A stretch of DNA of 64,000 bases from positions 42,466,755 through 42,530,754 of the forward strand of contig NC_053048.1 in the NCBI RefSeq assembly GCF_003473485.1, in the 5' to 3' direction. Below the pieces are notes generated by a model. The model did no database searches. It had not been told where the DNA came from and saw only the letters and a list, made by a program, of their open reading frames with translations. The position numbers and the translations under genes are program-made. Positions 1-10,864 of the stretch are shown one piece after another; position 1 is the first letter of the stretch, and every line of letters begins with the position of its first letter. This DNA comes from Medicago truncatula (Eukaryota > Streptophyta > Magnoliopsida > Fabales > Fabaceae).

Positions 1-301
1 ATCCTATTTTCAACTCCAGAAACGCAGAGAAATGACATTTTTAGACCTATCCCCTATGCTCAACCATGAAATAAACAAGAAATAAAGCATGTGGGTACAA
101 GGAATCCACTTTATTCAACACACTAACCAAAAAACCCTAATTTTTATGATATGTTTCAAATTAATATTTTTTTGGTTAGTGTGCTGAATAGAGTAGACTC
201 TTTGTACTCACATGCTTTATTCCTTGTTTATTTTATGGTTGAGCATAGGGGGTAGGTCTAAAACTGTTATTTCCCTGCGTTTTTAGAGTTGAAAATAGGA
301 G
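1..301. repeat. Long foldback (inverted-repeat) element
   Basis: The left arm (about 1-134) and right arm (about 167-301) are near-perfect reverse complements around a loop of about 32 bases. The arms include the words caaccatgaaataaacaag and cttgtttattttatggttg. The structure is a classic MITE or foldback element. The left edge is at the window boundary, so a target duplication cannot be checked and the element may begin earlier. No coding capacity is visible. Confidence 0.8.
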
Positions 302-557
302 GTATGACTAAAACTGCAAAAAACATGATAGTTTAGGACGGTTTTGTTTGATTTGAAAGAGGCATAATCATTTTCGTGAGCTGATCAAAATGCGAGGATC
401 AAAAGTGTAATTAAGCAACAAAAAAAAATAGTATCTATAAACGCTTTTTTCTTATCACTATTTTCCATCGCTTTTCTCTCTTTTTTTATTTAAATAAGTG
501 GTTTTTACATGGATTTGTTTTTCTTTCGTGCCTTTCGATGATTTTTTGTGCGACATT

Positions 558-734
558 CAGGGACGGAGCCAGGTTATAGCTAAAAGGGGCTGCCGCCACC
601 CCAATTACAAAAATATTTGATTTAAAATATATTTTTTTAATAGAGTCCTCCTAAATCCGAATATTCATTATTGCTAATTAATGTTGTTACTTCCGCTTCG
701 CCCCCGTTAACAATTTTTTCTGGCTCTGTCCCTG
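558..734. mobile_element. hAT-type miniature element with 8-bp target duplication
   Basis: The ends are cagggacggagccag (left) and the reverse complement of ctggctctgtccctg (right), a 15-bp terminal inverted repeat with one mismatch. The exact 8-bp direct repeat gcgacatt flanks it at 550-557 and 735-742. An 8-bp target duplication with a CAGGG terminus is typical of hAT elements. At 177 bp it is non-autonomous and has no transposase. Confidence 0.85.
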
Positions 735-3173
735 GCGACATTGTTTGCTCTTTCATCTTGTTGAAGTATTTGTTTGATTTAAATTGACGTATGAATTTCA
801 AATTATTATAAACTTCGATCAATGACTTTATTGTCAATGTTATAGATTTGAATGTATGGATATTTCGATCATTCTGATTTTCTCCCATTTATAGATTATT
901 ATTTTTTTCATTTTATCCTGCTTGAGTGTTGTTTTCGTTGTAGTTTACCAATTTGAACCATTTGAATATGTTCTATATAAAAAATTCACCCAAAACACAT
1001 AAGATATGCAATATTCATTTTAATTAACCACACCTTGGCCCATGGTTTATGGTTATACTATTGATTCAATATGCTATATGCATGCATTAGTTTCCCTTAA
1101 AACAAATTTACTTCAATAATTATATTCACAAGTGGTCTAATCCAATTGAAGATTAACGTCGTGTAAACAATCATTATTCTTGTATACTGTCAGAGCTTAT
1201 TTGAACCTTAAGCAATTGATCTTTGGAATATATAGCCACTGTCTACACTTCCATGCGCAAAGAAAACGAGATAAATAAGATATCTATGGATGAGCACATT
1301 GGATTCAGTCTTTGATAGAGTATATTTTTCATTTTGATATGTCAAGTTGAATGAAAAAAAACCTAATACAATGTGAACCGTTCCTCTGATATTGTTCTTT
1401 AACATTGTGGCAGAGAAACAAAGATTGGTTCATTGAATGGTGCTTGATAGTTGATATATGCACGCAGTTATACAGCTAGCTACCTAGTTATCACTGGATA
1501 GCCTACCAAGTAGCTCTCTTGAAATGTACCAATTTATCTTTAACTAAGCAAGTTGTCTTATAGCATTCAATTGCTAAGTATAGAATCCGTAGAATAAATA
1601 ATTCTTCAAAAAAAAAAAGTGGATCAATTTTTTTATTGAATTATTGTAAAGATTAGTGATCTTATTAAGCTGTCAAAATAGACTAGTGTCATATTAAACT
1701 CATATTAACTGATGTAACGTAACAAGACATCATTAGATGTATATGTAAAATACTTGTACACTAATAGAGTATATATATTAAACTCTTTTACATACATATG
1801 TATTAATTCGTCGTTCATAAATTTGAAAGAGTGATGAAGATGAAAATGCTTGGGATGATTGTTTTACCATAAAAAAGAGTTTCATCTGTAATTTATATAT
1901 GTTTTTTGCATTTGTAAAATCAAAAGTAAATATTTATATTAGAAAAAAATATGTAGATATTTAAATTGCAAGAATAATAACCAGAAAAGTTGGGTGGCCA
2001 CTCCTCAAGAAGGCTATAGATCACCAATTTAAAAGGAATTAATCCCTAATTGGCAAGTAACTTATACTGGTAAGCTAACTGTTTTAAATTTTATTTGAAG
2101 TATTACTATGCTCTTCTTACTATTAAGCTTCTTTGATTGTATCAAGAAAACATGATATAATTAAACACGTTTTTTCATGTGTACCTTTATATAAACCGAA
2201 ATATACTACTACTATAAAATTTCTAAATTTACTATAAAACTGAGGGTGAATGAGTCTATACTTATATAAATTTATTGTTTTTTATAAGTGTGTTCAAAGC
2301 TTAATGAATCAAAGATCAAGGACAAAAGAAGTAATTAGATTTTGTCTGATGGTTTATGTGCATGTATGATAGTAATATGATAATCAATTAATGTGATAAG
2401 ACTCTTTGGGGTGCAAAAAGAGAAGGATATACATTATGTGAATTTAATTTTATCATACCGTCAACAATGTATGGTTGTAATGATAAGATTATGCTACGAG
2501 TAGTCAAAGAAATGTGTTTATTCTTGACAAACAGAAGGGCTATAGCGTGTAAATCCGTAAACATTTAACTTTAGGTGCAAACCGTAATCTTGTTTTTTCC
2601 ACAATGTAATCCAAACAGCCGAAAGGCAATCTTTAGGAAGAAGTCAAAGTGCATGTATTAGTTCAAAATGTTCTATGCTAGCTTTATGTATATTCATCCA
2701 TACGAACTACTAATAGCAAGGTGGTTTTAAATTCTCACTATGTGACGAGAGGACGAGGCAGTGGTACTGATGAACGACATTTGCAGCATCCAAATTCAAA
2801 ACGACTCTCATCGATGACGCCAATGTTTTGATCTCAAGTTCATAACATTACGTTTTTAAGATATTGTTCATTTTAAGTCTCGTGTGAGTACTCATACTTT
2901 TATCATGTGTAAAAGGTGTTTCGTTTGGATGAGAATTGTAAATGTTGTTTATAAACTATTCTTAGCATTGATTTTATGTAATGTAAACTGCAATTTAATA
3001 ATTTAGATATGATTCCCTAAAAAAAATATATATGATTAAAAACGAGCATAATGTATGTGTATTGTTAGCTTTACAATTTGTATCTTCTCTCCTTTATTTC
3101 AAAAAAAAAAAATGTATCTTCTCTCCTTAAAAAAATTGTATCGTCTAAATTCTCTTTTCATTTTTCGTGTTTT
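735..3173. other. Intergenic, no gene seen
   Basis: This is AT-rich DNA with only short open frames. I see no exon-like coding run, no tRNA and no clear mobile-element ends. Short A/T runs and scattered simple repeats are present. Confidence 0.6.
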
Positions 3174-3358
3174 GAAAATTGTTTTTCCCACTTCAAACAA
3201 AGCTAAGAAACACCGTGAAATAATAAGTTTAACGCCATCGACAGTTAATTGTCGCTGAATTTTAATCGGCGGTAGTTAACTACCAATAGAATTTGAGGTT
3301 AAAACTTATCATTTCATAGTGTTTCTTAGCTTCGTGTGAAGTGGGAAAAGCAATTTTC
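3174..3358. mobile_element. Miniature MULE with 9-bp target duplication
   Basis: Inverted repeats of about 60 bp start GAAAATTGTTTTTCCCACTT on the left and GAAAATTGCTTTTCCCACTT on the right (read inward). The flanking 9-mers tcgtgtttt (3165-3173) and ttgtgtgtt (3359-3367) match at 7 of 9 bases, as expected for an aged Mutator-type duplication. Inside are two palindromes built on GTTAAY: 3239-3254 and GGTAGTTAACTACC at 3271-3284. The termini resemble those of the MULEs at 3467, 32196 and 27706. Confidence 0.75.
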
Positions 3359-4439
3359 TTGTGTGTTAGCCTATTTTTTTGTTTCTAACCCATTTTAGTT
3401 TATTTGGGCCTTCTTTGCTTATTAGGCCTGTTAATTTGTATACTTGAAGTTTAGCCATATGTTTTTTACTATTACTTTTCTCATCCTATGCCTTTCCTCG
3501 CGCGCTCTATTTTTTTTTTCAATTTTACCCCTGATCTGGATTTCGTTTTTCGGATTGCATTGTTAGAATTTTGCAGATGTTTCTGGATTTGAAAATCCGG
3601 AATAATGTTTTACCATAACTTTTGCAATTTCAATCTTCAAAATTCGTAAAATAAAAAATAAAAAACAGAAATAAAATGACACAAACATAAAAACAACTCA
3701 TTTTATTAATATATAAACAATACATTACAATAATTTTCAAGCTTTTTAAGTTTATTACATAAGATACTAAATCTATTTCTACTCTTAACTCATTACATAA
3801 GCAATACCGGTGGCTCCAGCCACCGGTGGAGAGGAAAGAGGGGGGAGGAAAGAAGATGGCGGGGAAGAAGAAACCAATGCTGCCTGATGGGACATACCAA
3901 TAACTTTGGTGTTGGTGGGGAGACATAGGGGGCACAGGGGCCTCTACGGAACAAGAGATCATGATGGTCAACATGACACCCAGGCAAACCAACCTCACAC
4001 CCAGACTGACCCCTTCCCTATTGACCGATCATATGACCCCTGATGGATTTCCAAATAGGCCTCTTTCTATGAAAGGCCAACGATGGAAACACATCGTTGC
4101 AGAAGAGGATAAGAGGAGAAAGAAGAAGGTGAGACTATTTTTGAGAAAATGAAGCCTATTTATAGTGAGTAAGGGACCAAAAACGTGTTTTAAGGCCATA
4201 ATTACAGTCAAAAAAACGTGTAAAAACACGTTTTTCAACTTGACCACCGCCCAAAACGTTTTCTTTGTGGTACAGACCACCCGCCAAAATTTTCTGGTGT
4301 AATCCGGAATATATAATCTGGAATACATGTGTATTCCGGATTTCATATTCCAAAAACATACAATACTAGGGTGAACAACGGGAAACTTGGGACTTTGAGT
4401 ATGGTGAGGGTTGGTTAGGATTTTAGAATAAGAATTTAT

Positions 4440-4566
4440 TCAGCATTGGATTTTTTTTTGTGTCCCATATTGCACCGACAATTTTTGTGGTCCACAACAC
4501 CCACATACCTCTATAAATAGGGGTCCCTGATTTCATTATAATTAAACTACATCAGACAAAAAAAAC
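4440..4566 (+). promoter_or_regulatory. Core promoter of the MULE internal gene
   Basis: TATAAATA at 4512-4519 lies 48 bases before the ATG at 4567, preceded by the block gtggtccacaacaccca. A diverged copy of this block, with its own TATAAATA at 5324-5331, recurs about 800 bases downstream without a usable gene. Confidence 0.6.
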
Positions 4567-5001
4567 ATGGAATTCCCTAGCTTTGATCCGAACACCAAGC
4601 TAGCGGCAGTCTACTACAACGGTGGAACACCACCCCATCTGTTTAGGATTCGAGACGATGTCACCCTCTCCGGACTGAAGGATGAGTTGGATCAAATCAA
4701 CTGTCAACTCAACCACAAAGACAAGAGGAGGGTGGTCGGAGTTGAATATCGATGTCCATTGTCCGACTCAGCTGGATCTCTTCGCTTTAGCCGGATGAAA
4801 CTCAAGAACGACGACGACGTGCAAACCATGTTCTCTGTCTTTGGTCAGCACAGTACTAGAGGACCGATCGAGTTGGACGCTTCGTAGGTTAGATCTGCTG
4901 AACAAATTCTGAAAAGTTTGCACCTGACCAGGAACTACGAAGAGATCTGGGCTCTGCTAGAGGGACCAGAGGAGGAGGAAGTTAGTTTAGATGATCCGTG
5001 A
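4567..5001 (+). pseudogene. MULE-associated PB1-like N-terminal domain protein, interrupted by a stop
   Basis: The open frame starts MEFPSFDPNTKLAAVYYNGG and runs 106 codons to a TAG at 4885-4887. The same frame then continues for 37 more codons (beginning VRSAEQILKSLHLTRNYEEI) to a TGA at 4999-5001. The likely original is a single reading frame of about 144 residues with one nonsense change. The fold looks like a small ubiquitin/PB1-type domain: a basic beta start, then a MKLKNDDDVQTMFSVF segment, similar in style to the N-terminus of MuDR-class transposases. That link is from memory of plant MULE proteins and is inference. The catalytic DDE and zinc-finger parts are absent. The gene has its own TATA box and lies inside the element bounded at 3467 and 6478. 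Confidence 0.6.
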
Positions 5002-5239
5002 TAATGTGTTATGTTTTACTTAATCGCGTGTTTTATGTTGTTTTAATTGCGTGTTAGTTATGTGTTGTTGAATTAAGTTGTTGCATTATGTTTTGAATAA
5101 TATATATATTATTTAAACTTTCATTATGTTTTAATTTACGTCAAATATGTTCATTTATTCGATAAAATAACCAAATATATGCTTTTCGGATTATGAAATC
5201 CGGATTTGCCTAGGGCGTATGTGTGTTCCGGAAAACGAA

Positions 5240-5333
5240 ATCTGGAATACCTCAGCATATGATTCTTTTGTATCGACCACATTGCACCAGGAGTTTATGT
5301 GGTCCACAACATCCAAGGACCTCTATAAATACA
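5240..5333 (+). promoter_or_regulatory. Duplicated promoter-like block without a gene
   Basis: This segment resembles 4450-4521: a caccac/gtggtccacaac block followed by ctctataaata. TATAAATA is at 5324-5331. Only short open frames follow, so it is probably a relic of an internal MULE duplication. Confidence 0.5.
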
Positions 5334-5390
5334 TCATCTCCGGTTTTCAGCTTGAACACCATCAAAACACACAAACACAACAAAGAATAT

Positions 5391-5640
5391 CATGCAAATT
5401 TTTGTCATTAAGATGAAGATCTTTCTCATGCGGTCGCAAATAGATGAGTTAGCTCTCTATTTGACTGCATGATGAAGATCCTCAGCATGCTGTCAAAAAT
5501 ACAAACGAGCACACCAAAGAGACCATGCAAACTTTTGTCATTGTGATGAGGATCTTTCTCATGTTGTTTTAAATATATAGATCTCTATATAACCGCATGA
5601 TGAAGATCCTCATCATGTTGTCAAAAATATATAGATACTC
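5391..5640. repeat. Two-copy tandem repeat, period about 134 bp
   Basis: The unit beginning catgcaaatttttgtcatt (about 5391) recurs, diverged, as catgcaaacttttgtcatt at about 5525. Both carry gatctttctcatg and later catgatgaagatcctca. It lies within the MULE interior and has no coding signal. Confidence 0.65.
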
Positions 5641-6478
5641 CTTGATGCCTCCTTGATACATAGATAACTCAAAAATATCAAGAGGTTGCTATGAGTTAGA
5701 TCTTGCTGCCTGCCGGATGAATATGTCATTTGGCAAGGCAGCATGATCTAACTCAAAGAAATCCTCTTGAAAACACCTTCCCAAAAGATTCATCATTTCT
5801 ATTATTATGGTTTTTTTTAACTGTTTATTTGTCTAATGTTGCTTCAATTTATGTTATGTACCTTTGTTCTATTTTTTTCCAAGGCATTTGCAACGAAAAC
5901 GATCCAAACAAAAAGGTCTGATGCAGTTCAGACTTTAAAATCCGGAATAGCTTCATGCATTCCGGATTATAAAATCCGGAAACCCTCAGTAACATTTTGG
6001 TCGATGACGTTTCACCAAAGGTTATGCCGTTTAGTGGAGTTTTAATACGTTTTTTGGACGGTTTTGAATGAAAAACACGTTTTCCTTGACTTCCAAATTA
6101 CCTATGACTTGTTTTAGGCTATAAAAAAGCTTGGATCTTCAACATTTTCCTTCATTCTTCTTCACCCTCCTTTCTTACATTTTCTTCAAAAAAAATTAGT
6201 TTTTTGGTAGATTTTAGGAGTGTTAGTGGTGTCATGGTCATTGTTGACCGCTCATACGACCCCTGCAATTGCATTGCAGCTTATGCGGAGGTCGTATAAC
6301 GGTCAACAGAAACCCTTGACATCAAAGAAAGACACAAAATATTCATATCGTATTTGTCCGGATTGTATATTTCAGAAACACTAACAATCTGGTCTGGATT
6401 ACATAATCCGGACCAGGGGTGTTTATGGAATTTTTGCAGGGCACGCGAGAAGGCTACAGGGTGGGAAAAATAATAGTC

Positions 6479-8539
6479 TAGGTTTTTTTTTTCTTTTTTC
6501 AAATAATTTAGTGGTTAAAAGTTCATCTTCAAAATGAATAAGTAAGATATCTAAAGTTCAAACTTAAACTCGTACATATATTATACAATGTCTCTTACCC
6601 ATGGAGTTAAACTCGTGGAGACCGTTCCATTCTTTCTTGTTCCATCAATGAATGCTTATTTTAATTCTTTCTTTTTCATAAACTTGGATTCTTATTATGG
6701 TATCGGTCCAAAATTGTCAAAAAAAATATGGTATCGGTCCAGAACATTTTTTCTATAAGATGATTTTTACTCTTCTCCTCATTCAAATATGAATATTTTA
6801 AATAAGCTATTAATTGCATTAAATGAGAAAATTGTTGACTCAAAGAAAGGTAATTAGAATATCGTATTTATAAAAACTCCTTGTTTTATTCCACCATCAA
6901 ATGTGTCACACCGCATTTTATGTGTTGTCCATTGTGAATGTAAGTTCTTCACAGTTATGTCCTTCATAAAAGATGCCTAGTTAGGTTAAGGAGTGTGGAT
7001 GTCTAATTCGTTGATAGAGAAAAATGTTTATGTGAAGGATATAGTGATAGGTATTGGTGCATGAAGGATGTTGTTGGTGATAGGTATTGGTGCATGAACG
7101 ATGTTGCTGGAGTTGGAAAAGAAATTTGTTTGTTTAGGAGGCTGGGATGTGGTGAAGGAGTGTGAGAGTTTATTGGTTAATATTTCTTTGCATATAATGT
7201 CGAGGATACTATTCCTTTGTAGATTTCCCTATTTTCTTGAAGATTACTACATAAGTGTCTTTCCACCAAAGATAATTTATTGCAAAAAATATTGCAAAAT
7301 TTAGCATCATCTTCTTGTGCGACTGGTTGTAATCTGAATTAAACAACTAGTCATTTGTTATTTGATTTTAGGTGTCTCCAAAATTATTAGAGTATTTTAT
7401 CTTGGTTAGAAATCAGTTGTACAATGATAAAATAATTGTTTTTGTCATGGGATTCAATTCATAGTTTTGATTTCTCAAGAAAAGAAAGTGAAAGAATGCT
7501 TATTGCAATTTAGTTGGCATGCATTTGGACTATTTGAAAACATCGTAACTATGTGGTGTTTGGTAATCATGATTGCTTAACTCAGACACCTTTCGGTATG
7601 GTCATGGGTAAAGTCAAAAGTTAAAAAATATATACATATTTTTATTAAGAAGAGTGTTATTTGAACAATCATTTTGTAGGATAACTTGTGGGACAATCAA
7701 AATATAGAAATGTGAGTCTTGGCACAAAAACCAAAGCAATAGAGAGAGAAAATGAGAATATGATGTGAGTATGAGAGAGAAAGTTGTCACAAAAGTTATC
7801 ATAAAATGGATGTTCAAATATCATTTCTCTTTATTAATGAAGCATTCAATCACACAAATGTGTAGAAGTTGTTTATCGGTTTGGAGCCACCATTACTTTG
7901 GTGCTATTTTCTAATTGTTAACTTTATAACTCTTCGATCCTAAGCTCTTTATGCTTTAATTTTTTTATATATTATATTTTTGGCCTTCTAAAAAAAACCT
8001 CTTTATAAAGTAAGGTCTTCATATTATTGAGAATTAGATATTATATAGATAAATAAAAGTTCTTTAAGAAAAGAAAAAAAAAAGATGATGACTCAATCGA
8101 TATAGATCCATTATTACATAATATAATTTATTTTGTGAAGAACGGGCTTTATATCACCCTTAAAATTATTTAGGAAAGAACGTGCATATTTGTATCACCC
8201 TTCTAAGCGTTAAAATTGCTTAGTATCATATCAACGGGAAAAAAAATATTCAATCATGTAGTAGACTCATCATCTCCATGCTAATTGTAACTAGAATTGA
8301 GTGAATCATCAAATTATTGTATGATTTTGTAGAACACTTTATATAAGATATATGAGATTATGAATATTTTCAAACTATGACTTTCTTAAATTGTTAAGTT
8401 GATCTCAAATGTAATCATTTACTATCAATCATATTTTCTATTTTGACAACTTACGATCAATTTGGTTATTGCGCTTAACCATTAGACATCTTTTTATATA
8501 TAAACATAATCTGACGGGTCATTCAAAGAGATAATTAAA
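6479..8539. other. Intergenic, no gene seen
   Basis: This is AT-rich. A small tandem duplication of about 33 bp sits at about 7028-7095 (unit ggtgataggtattggtgcat). One copy of a recurrent MITE lies at 7649-7829 and is listed separately. No credible exon is visible. Confidence 0.55.
7649..7829. mobile_element. Recurrent MITE, copy 1 of 6
   Basis: The left end is gaagagtgttatttgaaca and the right end, read inward, gagaaatgatatttgaaca. The core contains aaaaccaaagcaatagagag and gtgagtatgagagagaaa. The direct repeat tttattaa flanks both sides (7641-7648 and 7830-7837). The same core recurs at 9766, 11671, 13628, 21654 and 48891. Confidence 0.75.
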
Positions 8540-9377
8540 GGTTTGTTTGGTTAACCCAAAAAAGAGCTTTTAGCTTATAGCTTATAAGCTCGTTTGACAA
8601 AAAAAACTCTGTTTGATAACACTTTTTCACCATGAGCTTATAGCTTATTTCACGAGCTTATAAGCTATTTTTCAGAAGCTATTCCAAGTAGCGTTTGAGC
8701 TTATAGCTTATAGCTTCTCACTTTTTCTTCCAATTTTACCCTTATTATTTCATTTAAATTGTATTTTTATCCATTATAATTTTTATAATAAGCTACGTAA
8801 TAAAGACTACTATCCCTTTATTCCAATTTTTGTATATATATCAGCTGGCCTTTTTTTTTTTTTTGAAAAAATATATACCTTCGTTTTTTTTTTTACGAAA
8901 CAAAATACTATTATTCTATTAGTGTTACTTTTTTTTTTTTTTTTTTGAGGTAAGTGTTATTTTTTTTTTTGAGGTAAGTGTTATTTTTTTTTATTCTCTG
9001 TTATTAGTATTACTCTATTAGTACTACCTTTTTTTTGTTTTTGAGGTAAATGTTATTTTTTTTATAAAGTGGAAACACTTAAATGATAATAAATATAAGA
9101 TAAAATTTTAGTGAATAAAATTTAATTTAATTTATAATACATAGGATATATTAAATTAATAAATTTAAAGTATTTTTTTAAAGAAAAATTAGTTTACAAA
9201 ATTACAAATATTTAAATTAATGATATAATTTTTATTATGAATTAAGAATACTCTTTATGTCATTTTACATTTATCAGCTAGTTAAACCGCTATTTTTACC
9301 AAACACTTCAATTAGCTTATCAGCTAAAAGCTATCAGCTAACTTATCAATTATCCGCTATTTTTACCAAACAGAGCC
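8540..9377. mobile_element. Inverted-repeat DNA element, about 840 bp
   Basis: The left end is ggtttgtttggttaa and the right end, read inward, ggctctgtttggtaaaaa. Both arms are rich in agcttatagcttat / agctaaaagctatcagct subrepeats. The direct repeat TAAA flanks it. The interior is T-rich with repeated gaggtaagtgttatttt units at about 8946-9060. There is no transposase, so it is a non-autonomous element of uncertain superfamily. Confidence 0.6.
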
Positions 9378-9765
9378 TAAATAAGTTTGATGGTTTAGGC
9401 AAATTGAATTCGTAGCCTCTTTTTTTATGCCGATTTGGCTAGGGCTTATAAACTGGTCAAAGTTACCTTTGAAACTGCGACAGAAACAAATTTTTGCGGT
9501 ACCAGTTGCTACTTATAATAAGCTTCATACTCATTTCTTCTAGAGATTCCCACCCACCCTGCTGTATTTGAGGGATTTGTCTACATAATAATGATCAATC
9601 TATATATTAAGGACGTTTTTGCAAACTTGGGACATCAATTAGACGTTGTTAGATTTAAGTCACCTGATGTCTTGCCAGAGAATGTTAGGGGGGTGTTAAA
9701 TGACCTGCAAAGAAAGCTTGCTTTAATTAACTCAAAATAAAATATTCTTTCTAAATCTAAAAAAG

Positions 9766-9945
9766 AAGTGTTATTTGAACAACCATTTAATTGATAATTT
9801 TTGAGACAATTATAATTTACAAAGAAAAAGTTGGTATTTGCACGAAAATCAAAGCAATAGAGAGATAAAGTAAAAAATAATGTGAATATAAGATAAAAAA
9901 TTATTGCAAAAATTATCATAAAATAGATATTCAAATATCATTTCG
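9766..9945. mobile_element. Recurrent MITE, copy 2 of 6
   Basis: It begins gaagtgttatttgaacaacc and ends near atattcaaatatcatttcg. The shared core caaagcaatagagagataaa is present. Divergence from copy 1 is substantial, so it is an older insertion. Confidence 0.7.
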
Positions 9946-10207
9946 ATCTCCTACAATATTCATTCATTTTCTTTCCTTTCGAATTGAAACGTTTGTGAGA
10001 ATATTGAGGACTTTCTTTTTATTTTATTTTATTTTATTTTCTACCATATTAGTCCATTTACAAATCCATTGTTGGTGTTTTGTGGCATTTAATTTCTTTT
10101 CCAATCTATTTCTATTTTGTTGCTTTTCACGAGGTTTTCAATTGTGTTTGATGGACATGCAGAACATTCATCCAATAAAAAAATCATCGATCTATCTATG
10201 ACTATAT

Positions 10208-10864
10208 ATAAGGGTATACATGTAAGAATGGGTTAAATGTTTAGAACTACTAAGAGATTTAAAGCCTGTTTGAAACACATTTTAAAAATTCTTTTTTAGT
10301 TTTTAAAAATTTGAAAATTAAAAACTTGTTTTCTAAACTATTATTAAAATTACAGTTTTGGAAACAGTTTTGAATATTTTAGTTTTGGAGACTAAAAAAC
10401 TAAAATATATAAAAGGATAACTATTATGAAAAGAGGACTTGTATATTTCAAAAATCGAAAACAAAAACTATTTCAAACCGGCCCTAAGACACAACATCTT
10501 CACCCAAAACCTCTCTCTTATAAATCCAAGATTTTCTCCATTCTTAGTCGACTTATGACATAATTACTCACACTTGAAACTCAACCCCCTCAAGTGTGAG
10601 TCACCCACATCACTAGCCTAATCCACACCAATATCCCACTTCTGCTCCCCCATCAAACCTAATAAGGGCTCTGATACCAGTTTGCTGCGGGGAGCGTCGG
10701 GAACGGCAAAAGGTTAAACGTCCAGATAAATAAGAGACTTAGACACCACATCTCGATCTAAAATCTTAAGGCATCACGCATATGTATCTCCTCTTTTATA
10801 TATCCAACATTTTTGCAATTCCTAATTGATGTGAGACATAATCACTCACACTTGAAACCCAACA
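10208..10864 (-). mobile_element. TRIM-type miniature LTR retroelement
   Basis: Read on the minus strand, the LTR at 10683-10864 begins TGTTGGGTTTCAAGTGTGAG and ends CGCAGCA. It is followed by the primer-binding site TGGTATCAGAGC (10668-10679), complementary to the plant initiator-methionine tRNA 3' end. A purine-rich tract (gggggagcagaagtggg, minus strand) follows in the roughly 100-bp internal part. The second LTR starts near 10586, again with GTTTCAAGTGTGAG, and continues through about 10485. It is then split by another element and resumes at about 10261 down to roughly 10208. Two short LTRs with PBS and PPT and no coding region define a TRIM. The outer edge near 10208 is approximate. Confidence 0.7.
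10262..10484. mobile_element. MITE nested in the second TRIM LTR
   Basis: The ends are aagcctgtttgaaa and, read inward from the right, gggccggtttgaaa. The LTR word taagagac-tta-gacacc of the intact LTR is split here, with taagagattta on the left and taagacac on the right. This matches insertion at a 3-bp TTA/TAA site, as in PIF/Harbinger elements, with one mismatch in the duplication. Confidence 0.65.

Larger units (their letters stand above)
3467..6478. mobile_element. Decayed MULE, about 3.0 kb, with long inverted arms
   Basis: The left end reads TACTATTACTTTTCTCATCC and the right end, read inward, GACTATTATTTTTCCCACCC. Similarity continues through the cctttctcgcg region and into rearranged arms holding many copies of a TCCGGAATA-like motif. 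Flanking 9-mers tatgttttt (3458-3466) and taggttttt (6479-6487) match at 8 of 9. The interior holds a broken N-terminal-domain gene (4567-5001), a second promoter-like copy with no gene (about 5240-5333) and a two-copy tandem repeat. On the minus strand a TATA box (4157-4164) sits upstream of an open frame of 122 codons at 3630-3998, which I do not recognise. No catalytic transposase domain is visible, so this copy is non-autonomous. Confidence 0.75.

Noticed and set aside
1-301. Long hairpin as a possible microRNA or natural antisense locus
   Set aside because: Arms of about 135 bp with near-perfect pairing fit a foldback transposon better than a microRNA gene.
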